Part shown: piece by piece, positions 20,068 to 28,805 of the stretch | Layout of the letters: every line of letters begins with the position of its first letter | Position numbering within the stretch: the stretch's first letter is position 1 | Assembly (NCBI GenBank): GCA_029558535.1 | Contig: JAKQEK010000152.1 | Location: 46,346-110,345 of the forward strand | Direction: 5' to 3' | DNA from: Bacteroidota bacterium | Lineage (GTDB): Bacteria; Bacteroidota; Bacteroidia; Bacteroidales; ML635J-15 | DNA length: 64,000 bases | Made by a program: the position numbers and the translations under genes | The notes under the pieces: model-generated | The model's input: only the letters and a program-made list of their open reading frames with translations | Told to the model about the DNA's origin: nothing | Database searches by the model: none

Positions 20068-20454
20068 ATGTCAGCTACCGATATTATATTACAATCTTTC
20101 AGAAAACATAGAAAGATTATTTATGAAAACGACAACCGTATAAAAATATTGACGAAAGGCGATAATTTTTATGATGAAAATAGCAAAAACCTAGTAGAGA
20201 TAGCAAAGGACATTAGAGTTGTATTTTACGAAATGAAGATAGGAGTAGACGGGTCATTTTTTTGGAGCGGGAATATTGTTGACGATATTAAATGGATATT
20301 TTCAATTGGAGGTGATGGCGACGGCTTTTTTTTAACAATGAATTTACAAGAAATAGACGAAAATTTGCTTGAGGGTCTGAGGCGCATTATAAACTTTTTT
20401 AACGGAAGCTTTAAAAAAGAAGTGGTCGGCAAAATACATAATAATTCTTTTTAA
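20068..20454 (+). CDS. Hypothetical protein
   Basis: 128 residues, soluble, alpha/beta, with no recognised motif. A hydrophobic strand region lies in the centre (about 75-95). The ATG is preceded by an AT-rich 48-base gap containing AAAGGAAATC, a weak ribosome-binding site. The next gene begins one base after its stop, indicating co-transcription with the 532-residue protein. Confidence 0.45.
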   Translation: MSATDIILQSFRKHRKIIYENDNRIKILTKGDNFYDENSKNLVEIAKDIRVVFYEMKIGVDGSFFWSGNIVDDIKWIFSIGGDGDGFFLTMNLQEIDENLLEGLRRIINFFNGSFKKEVVGKIHNNSF

Positions 20455-20455
20455 T

Positions 20456-22054
20456 ATGAAGACAGTAAACGAATGGAATTGGAAGGGGAGGTGGAGCGGA
20501 GAAAATGTGATAAATGTGATACACAGGGGCATTGATTTGCGGAAACAGGTATTGTTAGCCAGAGACAAGAAATTGGAATGGCGATGTACCCCTGATAATG
20601 AAGGGACATGGGATTGTACCGATCCAATTGGAAATTCGGTAAAGAAAACGACGGAAGAATTAAAAAATATGTTTTCTGAAATAAATAACACATATAACCT
20701 CTTTTTATCAACAGACGAAAAAGTGCCTATTATAATACCACATTATAGCAGCAGTGATTTAAAAGTTAAAGAATCTACAATGACAGGCGATTCTTCTGGA
20801 TCGTATCAAATACCTTTGAATTTTAAAGAAAACAACGAAATGAAAAACAGTCTAATAGAAATAACTGAAGCACAATTTGAAAAAATCGTAAAAAACGTCC
20901 TATTGAAGGAGTTCGTATATAGTTCTGCTGCTGCTTCCGCAACTAATGTTAATACTAAAAAGAAACCAACTGGATCTACGGCAGCCAATTCTGTTAAGGC
21001 AGCAGGTAAAAGCATGGAGCCTAACGTAAAGGATGAGCGCCCCCTTCCATTGAAGTCAATCAATGACGGTGGGAAACAAACTGAAGATCAAAGAATAGAA
21101 AGAGAGGCAGGGGGGATGCAAGACTTGGAATACGATTCTTTATCAGAAAAAGCTAAAAAGAATATTGCAGGGCAATTTACTGCTGGCGACAATGCAAGGT
21201 CTGAAGGCAATATTGGCAATGCAGCAGGTGACACTACAGTTGGCAAAGAGATGCTTGATAGGGCGAAAAAAAGGAAACAAAGCAAAGACAAGTCAACGCC
21301 GTCTACTATATCTCTAGGAGGCGACATAGAATTAAATCCGGGTGTGCAAAACAGGAAAAAACTTGGTGTTAGCGAATCTATAGGCAGTGGCCATCCAGAT
21401 CAAGAAACGGCAGATTTGAGTATAATAAATGCCGGGATAAAAAATAAAAACCCAATTCACATAACAGAATTTGAGACAGAATATTTGTATGACTATGATG
21501 ATCAGAATGAGGTATATAAAAAATTCATGTACATAGAAGAGGGAAACAAATGGGATTATAGGTCCGACATATCTCCTGAAATATTGAGAAAGGAATTAAA
21601 CTATATCGTAAAATCAGGCAAATTTAATTATACGCTTGAAGTTAAGGGGGGGGATATTTTGTTAAATTATGATTATGATTTAAACAAGAACCCTTGGGAA
21701 GGCAATGCCATACATGAAAGAATGAAATATAAAAAATATGTACTAAAAAACAATTCCTTTCTTACGGAAGAATTCATAGACGGATATTTAACCAAGCACA
21801 GGAAATTTTTCGAGGGCAAATTATTCTTTATAGAAGATAAACATGGCAACCGCGCAAAAATAAGGTGGGCAGAAAAATATCCTATAGTTGAAGAGATAGT
21901 GGATTTAGCGAGAAAAAATAAATGGTCTTCTTTGCAGGAAAGGCTTTTTAAAAATGAATTCAGCACTTCATTGCAATCTTCTCGGTTAGACGAACATTCA
22001 ATATTCGTTGATATGTTTAAAAGAGCTAAAAAAAATGCTTTAAATGAAAATTGA
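20456..22054 (+). CDS. Putative virion or scaffold-like protein with disordered centre
   Basis: 532 residues. The N-terminal 100 residues and the C-terminal 180 residues look folded; between them about 200 residues are low-complexity (Lys, Ala, Gly, Asp, Ser) and probably disordered. Hydrophilic composition and layout recall scaffold or internal virion proteins, but no family is recognised. Residues encoded at 21320-21343 (GDIELNPG) imitate a viral 2A peptide but lack the final Pro and are not expected to act in bacteria. It overlaps the next gene by 11 bases. Confidence 0.4.
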   Translation: MKTVNEWNWKGRWSGENVINVIHRGIDLRKQVLLARDKKLEWRCTPDNEGTWDCTDPIGNSVKKTTEELKNMFSEINNTYNLFLSTDEKVPIIIPHYSSSDLKVKESTMTGDSSGSYQIPLNFKENNEMKNSLIEITEAQFEKIVKNVLLKEFVYSSAAASATNVNTKKKPTGSTAANSVKAAGKSMEPNVKDERPLPLKSINDGGKQTEDQRIEREAGGMQDLEYDSLSEKAKKNIAGQFTAGDNARSEGNIGNAAGDTTVGKEMLDRAKKRKQSKDKSTPSTISLGGDIELNPGVQNRKKLGVSESIGSGHPDQETADLSIINAGIKNKNPIHITEFETEYLYDYDDQNEVYKKFMYIEEGNKWDYRSDISPEILRKELNYIVKSGKFNYTLEVKGGDILLNYDYDLNKNPWEGNAIHERMKYKKYVLKNNSFLTEEFIDGYLTKHRKFFEGKLFFIEDKHGNRAKIRWAEKYPIVEEIVDLARKNKWSSLQERLFKNEFSTSLQSSRLDEHSIFVDMFKRAKKNALNEN

Positions 22055-22325
22055 CTCATATAACGGCAATACTATACTAAAAATAACTAACGGGGCTTCT
22101 TACTATTATTACCATGTCCCTACAAGTTCAATAATTTCTTTTTCTAGCACATTGCTGCTCAACCTGACGCCCGACTTGTATTATCAGTTGTCTTGTGCAT
22201 CATTTTGTGTCCCTGTACCTCCAATAGACGACGAAGGGTGCTGTGCCTTTGCAATTCTGTCCAACTCAGGCGCATGTTTGTTAGCTAACAATGCAGACTG
22301 TTTAGAACATAATTTAGGGGCATAG
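22044..22325 (+). CDS. Small cysteine-rich protein
   Basis: 93 residues, beta-rich at the start (YYYYHVP, LLLNLTP), with seven Cys in the second half, including adjacent DEGCCAF. No signal peptide or recognised fold. It starts inside the end of the previous gene and ends exactly where the convergent DUF1360-like gene ends. It may be a small virion decoration or accessory protein; this is a guess from position. Confidence 0.4.
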   Translation: MKIDSYNGNTILKITNGASYYYYHVPTSSIISFSSTLLLNLTPDLYYQLSCASFCVPVPPIDDEGCCAFAILSNSGACLLANNADCLEHNLGA

Positions 22326-22700
22326 CTAATCGGCCAGCATATTATCTTTATCAAGCAAATCATATATATGCTTTTTTTGTAGGAAGTCGATTAAGTTATA
22401 AAAACCCCATGATAGCATCGAAGATATTGGCCCATCTAAAAAATACATAAAATAATATATAGCCTTGTTTGAAATCGCTGTGCTCTCAATAAAAGGGAAT
22501 AGATATACGTGAGCAGGAGAAACTCCCAACAAGGCTAAAAAAATCCCTACCCAAAAACCAACACACATTGGGCATGATATTGCCTCTCCAAAAAAGGGGG
22601 ATATTTTCTCTATTAGCGATCTTGTCCTTTCAAATATGTTGCCTTGAGTAATTATTATAGAAATACCTGCTGAGGTGAACAAATAAGCGATTAGAAACAT
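22326..22700 (-). CDS. DUF1360-like membrane protein
   Basis: 124 residues with three or four hydrophobic segments. The motif ISCPMCVGFWVG (about residues 41-52) closely resembles the CPxCxGxW signature of DUF1360 membrane proteins, which are known from bacteria and large phages and whose function is not established. It stands alone on the reverse strand between forward genes. Confidence 0.6.
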   Translation of the reverse strand: MFLIAYLFTSAGISIIITQGNIFERTRSLIEKISPFFGEAISCPMCVGFWVGIFLALLGVSPAHVYLFPFIESTAISNKAIYYFMYFLDGPISSMLSWGFYNLIDFLQKKHIYDLLDKDNMLAD

Positions 22701-22724
22701 TTTTTTATAAAATATATTGTTGTT

Positions 22725-22964
22725 ATGGAAGAAATTAAAAAAAACCTCTCATTTATCCCAAGCGATGAACCACCACATTTGAAAGAAATACAAATAAACA
22801 AAGAAAATTTGTCTGGATATTTGTTAAGCATAAAAGATTCTATAAAAAAAGATGCCCCTTATAAGGTTGTTAAGAAAGAGAAGATACCGCCTATTATAAT
22901 TTTTATTCGAAAGGTAAAATTATCTTTTTTATATTTTCTTTATAAGTTAGGCTTGTATCGTTAA
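22725..22964 (+). CDS. Small hypothetical protein
   Basis: 79 residues: a charged, lysine-rich first half, then a hydrophobic/basic helix near the end (PPIIIFIRKVKLSFLYFLYKLG) that could bind membrane. Start ATG lies 25 bases from the divergent DUF1360-like gene. Its end overlaps the convergent gene by four bases. No family recognised. Confidence 0.4.
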   Translation: MEEIKKNLSFIPSDEPPHLKEIQINKENLSGYLLSIKDSIKKDAPYKVVKKEKIPPIIIFIRKVKLSFLYFLYKLGLYR

Positions 22965-23590
22965 TATGCCGATTTTTTATTATACAAATTGATATATGCT
23001 ATGCCTACGCCGTCCATTATCTTGTTTTTAAATTTTTTTCTGCTGTTTTTGTTTAAACTACCTAAAAACATTGTTTTTAACCCTTCTTTGATTAGCTTGT
23101 TGTATATTGATATTGCATCGGCTTGGGTTTTGAAAACTATTGCTTTTTCGACTTTTAATGAAGAATCTATAATAATTTTGTTGAAAAATATGTAGATTGC
23201 ATAAAAAGCAGGCTTATCTTGTAAAAAATGTAAAATATCTACATATGTCACCATATTTCTATCAGGATAGCAATAGAATTTGTCTTCTTCCCTGTATTTT
23301 CTTGATTCTATTACTAGCCATTTATTTTTATTGCTTGTCGTAGATTTGTCGTTATAAGATAGTTTATTTAAGGCAGGGTTGTTAGTTATTAACAATAATT
23401 CTGTGGTTATTTCAGTTATTCCACTGCGATTTATTGAGCTTTTAGGGATTGTAACTTTTTCCGATTTTTTCATTAGTATTTTAAACCTTTCTTTGCACTT
23501 CTCATAATCCCTAGAGATATAAAGGTTTTTTTTCCTTTTCTTGTTATATGTTTTTACAATCAGGTATTGATATTTTTCTTTTTTTTTCAA
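22961..23590 (-). CDS. Hypothetical basic protein
   Basis: 209 residues, strongly basic, from a TTG start within an A/T-rich tract; the next in-frame ATG is at residue 40, so the start is uncertain. N-terminal strand pattern YQYLIVKTYN, then helices; no catalytic motif seen. Length and sustained amino acid composition argue for a real gene rather than an antisense shadow. Confidence 0.45.
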   Translation of the reverse strand: MKKKEKYQYLIVKTYNKKRKKNLYISRDYEKCKERFKILMKKSEKVTIPKSSINRSGITEITTELLLITNNPALNKLSYNDKSTTSNKNKWLVIESRKYREEDKFYCYPDRNMVTYVDILHFLQDKPAFYAIYIFFNKIIIDSSLKVEKAIVFKTQADAISIYNKLIKEGLKTMFLGSLNKNSRKKFKNKIMDGVGIAYINLYNKKSAY

Positions 23591-23603
23591 AAAAAACGTG
23601 TTT

Positions 23604-23634
23604 TTGTTGTTTTTATAAAAAAATACTATATTTT
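23604..23634 (+). promoter_or_regulatory. Bacteroidota-type promoter (TTG-N20-TATATTTT)
   Basis: TTG at 23604-23606 is followed after exactly 20 bases by TATATTTT at 23627-23634, one mismatch (last base) from TAnnTTTG. The spacing equals that of most other promoters in the window. It would start transcription about 25 bases before the gene at 23662. Confidence 0.5.
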
Positions 23635-23661
23635 AAGAAAATTTTAAACAAACTTAATAAC

Positions 23662-24105
23662 ATGGAAAAAATTAGTGATAATTACAAGGAATTGGTAGAC
23701 ATGAAAATGGTATCCTATGGTTTAGACCGGGCAATATCATATGAAGTATTTAATGATAGCAAATATAAGGTGAAAGATGATTGTCAGATAGGGTATGTTA
23801 TTATAGTACCATCTAAAATCAGAGAAAATACTGATGTGATTGACTGCCTTATATGTTTTAACGAAAGCTACCTTGATATGTTAAGTACAGTTAAAGACAA
23901 GCCTATGTTGGATTTAGCGATTGATAGAGTATTAAATTCCATATTCTTTGATTTTGAGAAAGACGTAGTAAAAAAAGCCACTGAAAATGTCGTCGAATTT
24001 TCGTCTATACTTAAGAAGTATGGAGTTGATTTTGTGATAGAGGAATATAGGCTTGCTATTAATCAGTTTAAGGACGCACTAGCCGATAGCGGGGAACTTT
24101 TTTGA
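23662..24105 (+). CDS. Hypothetical protein
   Basis: 147 residues from the ATG at 23662, chosen over an upstream in-frame ATG at 23548 because the promoter (23604-23634) lies between them and the upstream part looks non-coding. Alpha/beta with a helical C-terminal half; no known motif. A 144-base AT-rich gap without a convincing promoter separates it from the amidase gene. Confidence 0.45.
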   Translation: MEKISDNYKELVDMKMVSYGLDRAISYEVFNDSKYKVKDDCQIGYVIIVPSKIRENTDVIDCLICFNESYLDMLSTVKDKPMLDLAIDRVLNSIFFDFEKDVVKKATENVVEFSSILKKYGVDFVIEEYRLAINQFKDALADSGELF

Positions 24106-24249
24106 GTTTTTCCCATTACTTTCAACAAAAGTGCTTGTTTTTGAGCAGGGGTAAGCTTGGGCTTTTTCACTGCTTGGTTAATGCCTGCATTATATTTTTT
24201 TGTTTTAAGTTTGCATCCACAAGCCATATTATCCTATTTTAATATAAAT

Positions 24250-25119
24250 ATGACGATCAGGTTAAACAAGGAAAAAATTAACGACATACGGAAATTATTA
24301 TCTCTTTTTTATACAAGGATATTGAATTCTCCGATAGTCCACATTGGGTTTTTACTAGCAGGCATAATAAGCTGTTTAGTGTATTCGTATAATTATGAGG
24401 TATTAAAAGTAGAAATACCAGATTATATATACATAAATCAAAAAAATTTATATATTATAGATTCGGGACATGGATTCAACGCTAAAAACAATTGCAAGTG
24501 GAAATCCATTAAAGAGGGGGATTCTTGCTTTTATGAATATGAATTCAATAAGAAAGTGGCAGATCAATTGTGCAAGCTGCTAGATAATGCAGGCATTTTT
24601 TATTTACGTACAGACACCTTATCTGATGAAAGAGATTTGGCTATTTCTGATAGGATAGCCATTGTTAATGCAACTAAGGCTGCGTTAGACGAAGCAGGCT
24701 ACATAAGCGCAGGGAAGTCAGTCGTCCTTTTTTCGATCCATGCTAACGCAGCAAGGAATGAACAGGCCAGTGGATTTGAAGTTTTTACTAACATTGACAA
24801 ATGTAAAAAATATAAAGATCAAGTGTTGTGCGAAAAAGACATGCATATAGTAGCAACACGCTTATCTGATCATTTGAAATTAATGTTCCCTGAAAAAAAA
24901 TTTAGAGGGACTAGCAAATCGGAGTATAAAAAAACTTCGATGGCGAATGATGGGGAAATATCGTTAATAGACAAGACAAATTGTTACGCACTGTTATCTG
25001 AAAACGGGTTTTACACTAACCCTGTTGAAAGAGAAGAGATGAAACAGCCCGAATATCAGTTAAAAATAGCTATGGCACATTACAAAACAATTTGTTCGTT
25101 AGAAAATATCAACCCTTAA
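24250..25119 (+). CDS. N-acetylmuramoyl-L-alanine amidase (Amidase_3), membrane-anchored
   Basis: 289 residues from ATG 24250; a longer frame from TTG 24157 exists, but its extra residues look non-coding. A single N-terminal membrane segment (about 28-47) may act as a signal anchor. Amidase_3 zinc-site motifs follow: DSGHG (His74), YEFNKK with the second ligand Glu near 98, SIHANA (His in the middle) and LSENGF with the catalytic Glu near the end. The enzyme cleaves the amide between MurNAc and the stem peptide of peptidoglycan, a typical endolysin activity. A second wall hydrolase follows 63 bases downstream, so this pair is probably the lysis cassette. Confidence 0.8.
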   Translation: MTIRLNKEKINDIRKLLSLFYTRILNSPIVHIGFLLAGIISCLVYSYNYEVLKVEIPDYIYINQKNLYIIDSGHGFNAKNNCKWKSIKEGDSCFYEYEFNKKVADQLCKLLDNAGIFYLRTDTLSDERDLAISDRIAIVNATKAALDEAGYISAGKSVVLFSIHANAARNEQASGFEVFTNIDKCKKYKDQVLCEKDMHIVATRLSDHLKLMFPEKKFRGTSKSEYKKTSMANDGEISLIDKTNCYALLSENGFYTNPVEREEMKQPEYQLKIAMAHYKTICSLENINP

Positions 25120-25182
25120 ATTAATTTATTTTAACACGTCTCCCCCCCCTTTTTTCTTTAACATCTTTTTAGATAAAAAAAA

Positions 25183-25980
25183 ATGAAAACAATTATTTTA
25201 CGAAAGCGGTTAGCGGGAGTGTTGTGTATTTTAGTAATACACACTTTTTTTATAGCAAGTACGCCTAACGATTGTATTTATATTACTGTTAGTAAGATAG
25301 ATGCATCTTTGTTAAAAAAGGCAATATTTGAATCGAGCGGCATAGATGACATAACCGTTAAAAATATCGCAAAGCCTCCTATTAAGGAATTTACGGAGGT
25401 TAATGCCCCCGTCGATCTCGAAAAGAGATACGACAAACTAGGATATAAGTCTGAGAACGTATATATCAGAAGCGTTATAAATGATTTCATGCCGACGATA
25501 AAAAAATATTGTGAAATATATGATATCCCTGCGTCGGTAATAATGGCGCTTTTCATAAATGAATTTGTTGTGTCAAGCGAAAAAAGGCTGACTGAGTTAG
25601 CCAGCGCCCATCATAACTATGGGTCTTTAAAGAAAAAGAACGATGGCTATCTTTCAGAGGCTATTGTAGACATATTAAATAAGACCACTAATGGGGTTGT
25701 TTATTTTAAGGATGACGATGTTGATAAAAAAACCGGAAAGATAATGCCTTCGGCTTTTTATAAGTTTAAATCTCGTCAGGCAGGGATATATGCTTGCATA
25801 AGCTTTATTTATGACAGGGCAATGTCTGACCACCCTAATTACAAAGGCAAATTTAGCGGGCTAGGCAAAGATGATGTGTATGAATGGGCATACGCGCTAT
25901 ATGATGCAGGGTATGCCAATAAAAAAGGGTATCCTCTGGATAAAAAAATAATACGGATTATCCGTACTTATGACTTATAA
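25183..25980 (+). CDS. Exported glucosaminidase-like peptidoglycan hydrolase
   Basis: 265 residues. A signal peptide (about residues 8-26) is followed by a short linker and a glucosaminidase-type domain: YDIPASVIMALFINEF with candidate catalytic Glu127, AHHNYGSLK (equivalent to the NNxFGIK of the family), and an end GYANKKGYPLDKKIIRIIRTY that matches the usual GYATDPxY...IIExY close. The family hydrolyses the glycan strand of peptidoglycan in the periplasm. Together with the adjacent amidase it would attack both bond types. The next gene starts two bases later. Confidence 0.7.
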   Translation: MKTIILRKRLAGVLCILVIHTFFIASTPNDCIYITVSKIDASLLKKAIFESSGIDDITVKNIAKPPIKEFTEVNAPVDLEKRYDKLGYKSENVYIRSVINDFMPTIKKYCEIYDIPASVIMALFINEFVVSSEKRLTELASAHHNYGSLKKKNDGYLSEAIVDILNKTTNGVVYFKDDDVDKKTGKIMPSAFYKFKSRQAGIYACISFIYDRAMSDHPNYKGKFSGLGKDDVYEWAYALYDAGYANKKGYPLDKKIIRIIRTYDL

Positions 25981-25982
25981 AA

Positions 25983-26606
25983 ATGAAGAAATTTTACGAA
26001 CTAGCAGAAATGCCGCGATTGATGGAAGAGGGCCCCGTTACTTATTTCGGGTGTCCCTTTCATTTAAGAGTAGACGACAGCATAATCCATTATATAGCTG
26101 ACAAGTTGATATGGGATGCACCATATAGGGCTTTATTGTTTACAAATAGCCATTTGTTTACTATGGAGCTATTTGATAAGTTAAAGTCTACTTATGCACA
26201 ATATTCATACGAATATGATTATAGCCCGGAAAATTATTGTTTTGTGGACAAATCTGATGGAGGCGCGCAAAAAAGCGAAGTCCAGCTTTTTAATTTTTCT
26301 GGGAAAAAAGAATTATCTAAAAAAGTTAAAAAAGGATATTACGACAGGGCTTTTTTTCATTTTGTAGATGAAGACATATCCGGCCGTTTATCACAGGTGG
26401 TGGATTTGGCCAAGTCGTTGTCGTTTTTTACGCTAGATAGCGACACTTCGCTGTTTTATCAACTGGGAGAAGAAGGCATGGACAGTTTTTACAGGCTGTA
26501 TGACGATAAGAGCAACAAGAAGATAAACGAATTGGAGGCTGAGGATATAATTGATGCTGAAAAAGAGCGGTTGTGGAAGGGCCTTTTTGAAAAAAATATC
26601 AAGTAG
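25983..26606 (+). CDS. Hypothetical protein
   Basis: 207 residues, soluble, aromatic-rich, no recognised domain. It follows the glucosaminidase by two bases and ends five bases before the promoter of the RNA-repair unit, so it belongs to the lysis transcript. No membrane segment and no catalytic signature found. Confidence 0.45.
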   Translation: MKKFYELAEMPRLMEEGPVTYFGCPFHLRVDDSIIHYIADKLIWDAPYRALLFTNSHLFTMELFDKLKSTYAQYSYEYDYSPENYCFVDKSDGGAQKSEVQLFNFSGKKELSKKVKKGYYDRAFFHFVDEDISGRLSQVVDLAKSLSFFTLDSDTSLFYQLGEEGMDSFYRLYDDKSNKKINELEAEDIIDAEKERLWKGLFEKNIK

Positions 26607-26610
26607 GGGG

Positions 26611-26641
26611 TTGTATGTCTCGTTTATTATGCTTATGTTTG
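26611..26641 (+). promoter_or_regulatory. Bacteroidota-type promoter of RNA-repair unit (TTG-N20-TATGTTTG)
   Basis: TTG at 26611-26613 and TATGTTTG at 26634-26641 with exactly 20 bases between. Transcription should begin near 26645, giving a leader of about 48 bases before the nucleotidyltransferase. The following genes (to 30632) run in one direction with short gaps and no other promoter of this type, so they form one transcription unit. Confidence 0.75.
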
Positions 26642-26692
26642 TATTGCTTAATGTGATCAGACAATAGATTGTTTTAACAAAAAAAGTAAGCA

Positions 26693-27166
26693 ATGACTCT
26701 TAGAGAAATAACAGAATTCCATAGAAAAATCACGGAAAATTATCCGGAGATTGGATTGGCATATACAGGAAGTTTCGGATTGTGCCTTGAGGGCTATCTC
26801 AATCGGCTTCCAAATGATGTGGATATAGTCTTGTCCGAACAGGCGTTTGATCTTCTTAAACAAGAGGGTTCAAATGCAGTATACGGCGATGAAGGGGATC
26901 ATTATTCACTTAATATGTTTGGCGTAAAAATAGATGTTTTTTTAGATAGGGGGTATGATAAGAAAACAATTAGGGTGGTGAACACAAATTTCACCATAGT
27001 AGATGCAAGTGTTACTCTTGAAAAGAAAATGGAGTATATTGAAAAATATATAGGATTATTAAAACAAAGACATTCTTTATCAGAGCAAGCCTTTTGTGCT
27101 TTAAACAAGCACATTGCCGATTTAAATATCGCCAGTAAAGCAAAACGTTCTAATTTACCTTTCTAG
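26693..27166 (+). CDS. Small nucleotidyltransferase-fold protein
   Basis: 157 residues. TGSFGLCLEGYLNRLPNDVD gives the GS motif (Gly26, Ser27) and the paired acids (Asp42, Asp44) of the polymerase-beta-type nucleotidyltransferase fold; KIDVFLD supplies the third acid (Asp81). Such minimal enzymes transfer a nucleoside monophosphate to RNA, protein or small molecules; similar folds occur in tRNA-modifying toxins and in CCA-adding enzymes. It is the first gene after a promoter and upstream of Hen1 and RNA ligase genes, so an RNA 3'-end substrate is plausible. That is inference from context only. Confidence 0.6.
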   Translation: MTLREITEFHRKITENYPEIGLAYTGSFGLCLEGYLNRLPNDVDIVLSEQAFDLLKQEGSNAVYGDEGDHYSLNMFGVKIDVFLDRGYDKKTIRVVNTNFTIVDASVTLEKKMEYIEKYIGLLKQRHSLSEQAFCALNKHIADLNIASKAKRSNLPF

Positions 27167-27216
27167 TCGCCATAAAAAAAAAAAAAACAAAAAAATATAT
27201 AAGAAAACTTTTTATC

Positions 27217-27429
27217 AATGGAAACCGCGTTTCTCAAATTATCTTTGAAGATGGTCGCTCCACCAAAATTGAAGAGCTTGAAATAGACGAAATTGCAATA
27301 GTCGGCTTTCAAAAGGTCGATTTTGTAGATAGCTCAAAAAACACATCCATAATTCAAGGGAAAAACATAATAAGCGGGGCGAAAATAGAAATAAAAGGGG
27401 GAGGGAATTTTCATTTGGGAGATGAATAA
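27217..27429 (+). CDS. Small hypothetical ORF, start uncertain
   Basis: A frame of about 63 codons ends at TAA 27427-27429 and reads like protein (IIFEDGRSTKIEELEID, then ISGAKIEIKGGG). The nearest candidate start is ATG 27217 after a long A tract (27174-27200), but I could not confirm that this ATG is in frame. It sits 29 bases before Hen1 in the RNA-repair unit. Function unknown; a length change in the A tract could also affect expression. Confidence 0.3.
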   Translation, partial: NGNRVSQIIFEDGRSTKIEELEIDEIAIVGFQKVDFVDSSKNTSIIQGKNIISGAKIEIKGGGNFHLGDE

Positions 27430-27458
27430 AAAATTTTTTGTGATTCAATAAATGAACA

Positions 27459-28802
27459 ATGATAAAAATCAAATCAAACAATAAACACCTTTTTTCGATA
27501 TTGCAAGCTAATCCCGGATATTTAGAGGGGGTTTATCCAATGCGTATCAAAAATGGTATTGGGCTAGGGATTGTAGATCATAAAGCAAACGCATATAATA
27601 TCCTGTTTCAGGATACTAAATATTCGTATGCTGAAGATATGTCCAACCAGCTTGACCTGCAATCATTCTGCAATAGCAGGATTCTTTTGGATGTTTTTTC
27701 TGAGTGTATTAATTCTGTGTTTAAGACATGGGATGAGTATGCAAATCAGAAAACCCCATGGCTTGGCACTGGTTGTACTATACGAGATATAGACATTCCA
27801 AGCGAGTCTTCTATCGAATTCAATGCTTATATAGATTCTAATTGGGTTAGGGGCGATGGCGGCGGCCTTTTTGAAAAATATTTTGAAGGCGTCAAATTAC
27901 AGAAAATAGCTGGAAGGGCATACAGGGTTTTTATCAGCGGCAATATGACAATCTACCGCCTTCTTAACCAAGCGGCGTTGATAGCTATGTTTATCGCAGT
28001 TGTTAACCTACAAAAATGGAAGGTAACTGAGCAGCTTATTGAAAAATACATTAGAGTAATGAACAATATTGGCGATTTGCCATATTTCGTTGTATATCTT
28101 TTTAAGGTCAGGTTGCTATATAATGTTGATTGGTTTAATAAATATAAGCCTGATTTGGAGCAAATCGTTGGGGGTAAAGTACACCTCTCTTTTGGAAACA
28201 CGCACGACGTTCGCTTGGATTATATATGTGAGCATATTGACGGGAAGGTATCAGTCTTGGACGTTGGGTGCGGCGAATTTTTGTATGCCAAGCGCATAAT
28301 GAAAAAAATGAAAAGTACAAGTATTTATTATGCGCATGATGTAGAAGATTGGGGCAAAGTTGCTAATGCTGTCAATGACAGGTATAAAGTGGAATTGTGT
28401 TTTTCTACAGACTTGGATGCATTGATTGAAAAAATCAATGGGGCTCCAGTGGACGTGATACTTACAGAAGTAATTGAACACAATAGCCGAGAAGAGGCTA
28501 AAGCGCTCGTATTAAAAATACTAAACACATTAAACATCCGAAAGCTTATCGTCACAACGGTCAACGCCGATTTTAATGCACATTATAATTTAGAAGGTAA
28601 TGTTCGCCATCCCGATCATAAATTTGAAATGCACATGGATCAATTTATGTCTTTTTTTGATGACATTTTAGAAAAAGTTAAAGAAAATTATGATCTAACT
28701 GCGTTTCAATATATCCAGATCGGAGATAGCGTTTCTGGTGAAAGTCCAACACAGGGGGTAATGTATGTCGCCCCTGCATTTTTAGATGAAAAAAAAAAAT
28801 AA
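27459..28802 (+). CDS. hen1: Hen1-type 3'-terminal RNA ribose 2'-O-methyltransferase
   Basis: 447 residues, the usual length of bacterial Hen1. The C-terminal half has the SAM site LDVGCGEF (267-274), the metal motif EVIEH (Glu337, Glu340, His341), VTTVNADFN and RHPDHKFEM (His387), which together define HEN1. The N-terminal half (about 1-230) resembles the Hen1_L ligase-activating domain. Family knowledge: bacterial Hen1 methylates the 2'-OH at the 3' end of a cleaved tRNA before Pnkp seals it, protecting the repaired site from the same ribotoxin. The gene is followed after three bases by a Pnkp-type ligase, its known partner. Occurrence in a phage is notable. Confidence 0.88.
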   Translation: MIKIKSNNKHLFSILQANPGYLEGVYPMRIKNGIGLGIVDHKANAYNILFQDTKYSYAEDMSNQLDLQSFCNSRILLDVFSECINSVFKTWDEYANQKTPWLGTGCTIRDIDIPSESSIEFNAYIDSNWVRGDGGGLFEKYFEGVKLQKIAGRAYRVFISGNMTIYRLLNQAALIAMFIAVVNLQKWKVTEQLIEKYIRVMNNIGDLPYFVVYLFKVRLLYNVDWFNKYKPDLEQIVGGKVHLSFGNTHDVRLDYICEHIDGKVSVLDVGCGEFLYAKRIMKKMKSTSIYYAHDVEDWGKVANAVNDRYKVELCFSTDLDALIEKINGAPVDVILTEVIEHNSREEAKALVLKILNTLNIRKLIVTTVNADFNAHYNLEGNVRHPDHKFEMHMDQFMSFFDDILEKVKENYDLTAFQYIQIGDSVSGESPTQGVMYVAPAFLDEKKK

Positions 28803-28805
28803 ACA

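Noticed and set aside
21317..21346. GGDIELNPGV resembles a viral 2A ribosome-skipping peptide
   Set aside because: The essential final Pro is Val, 2A works on eukaryotic ribosomes, and the segment lies in a low-complexity region; coincidence is likely.
25140..25156. C8/T6 homopolymer before the glucosaminidase gene
   Set aside because: Could be slippery, but it lies outside any coding frame and no promoter box is near it.
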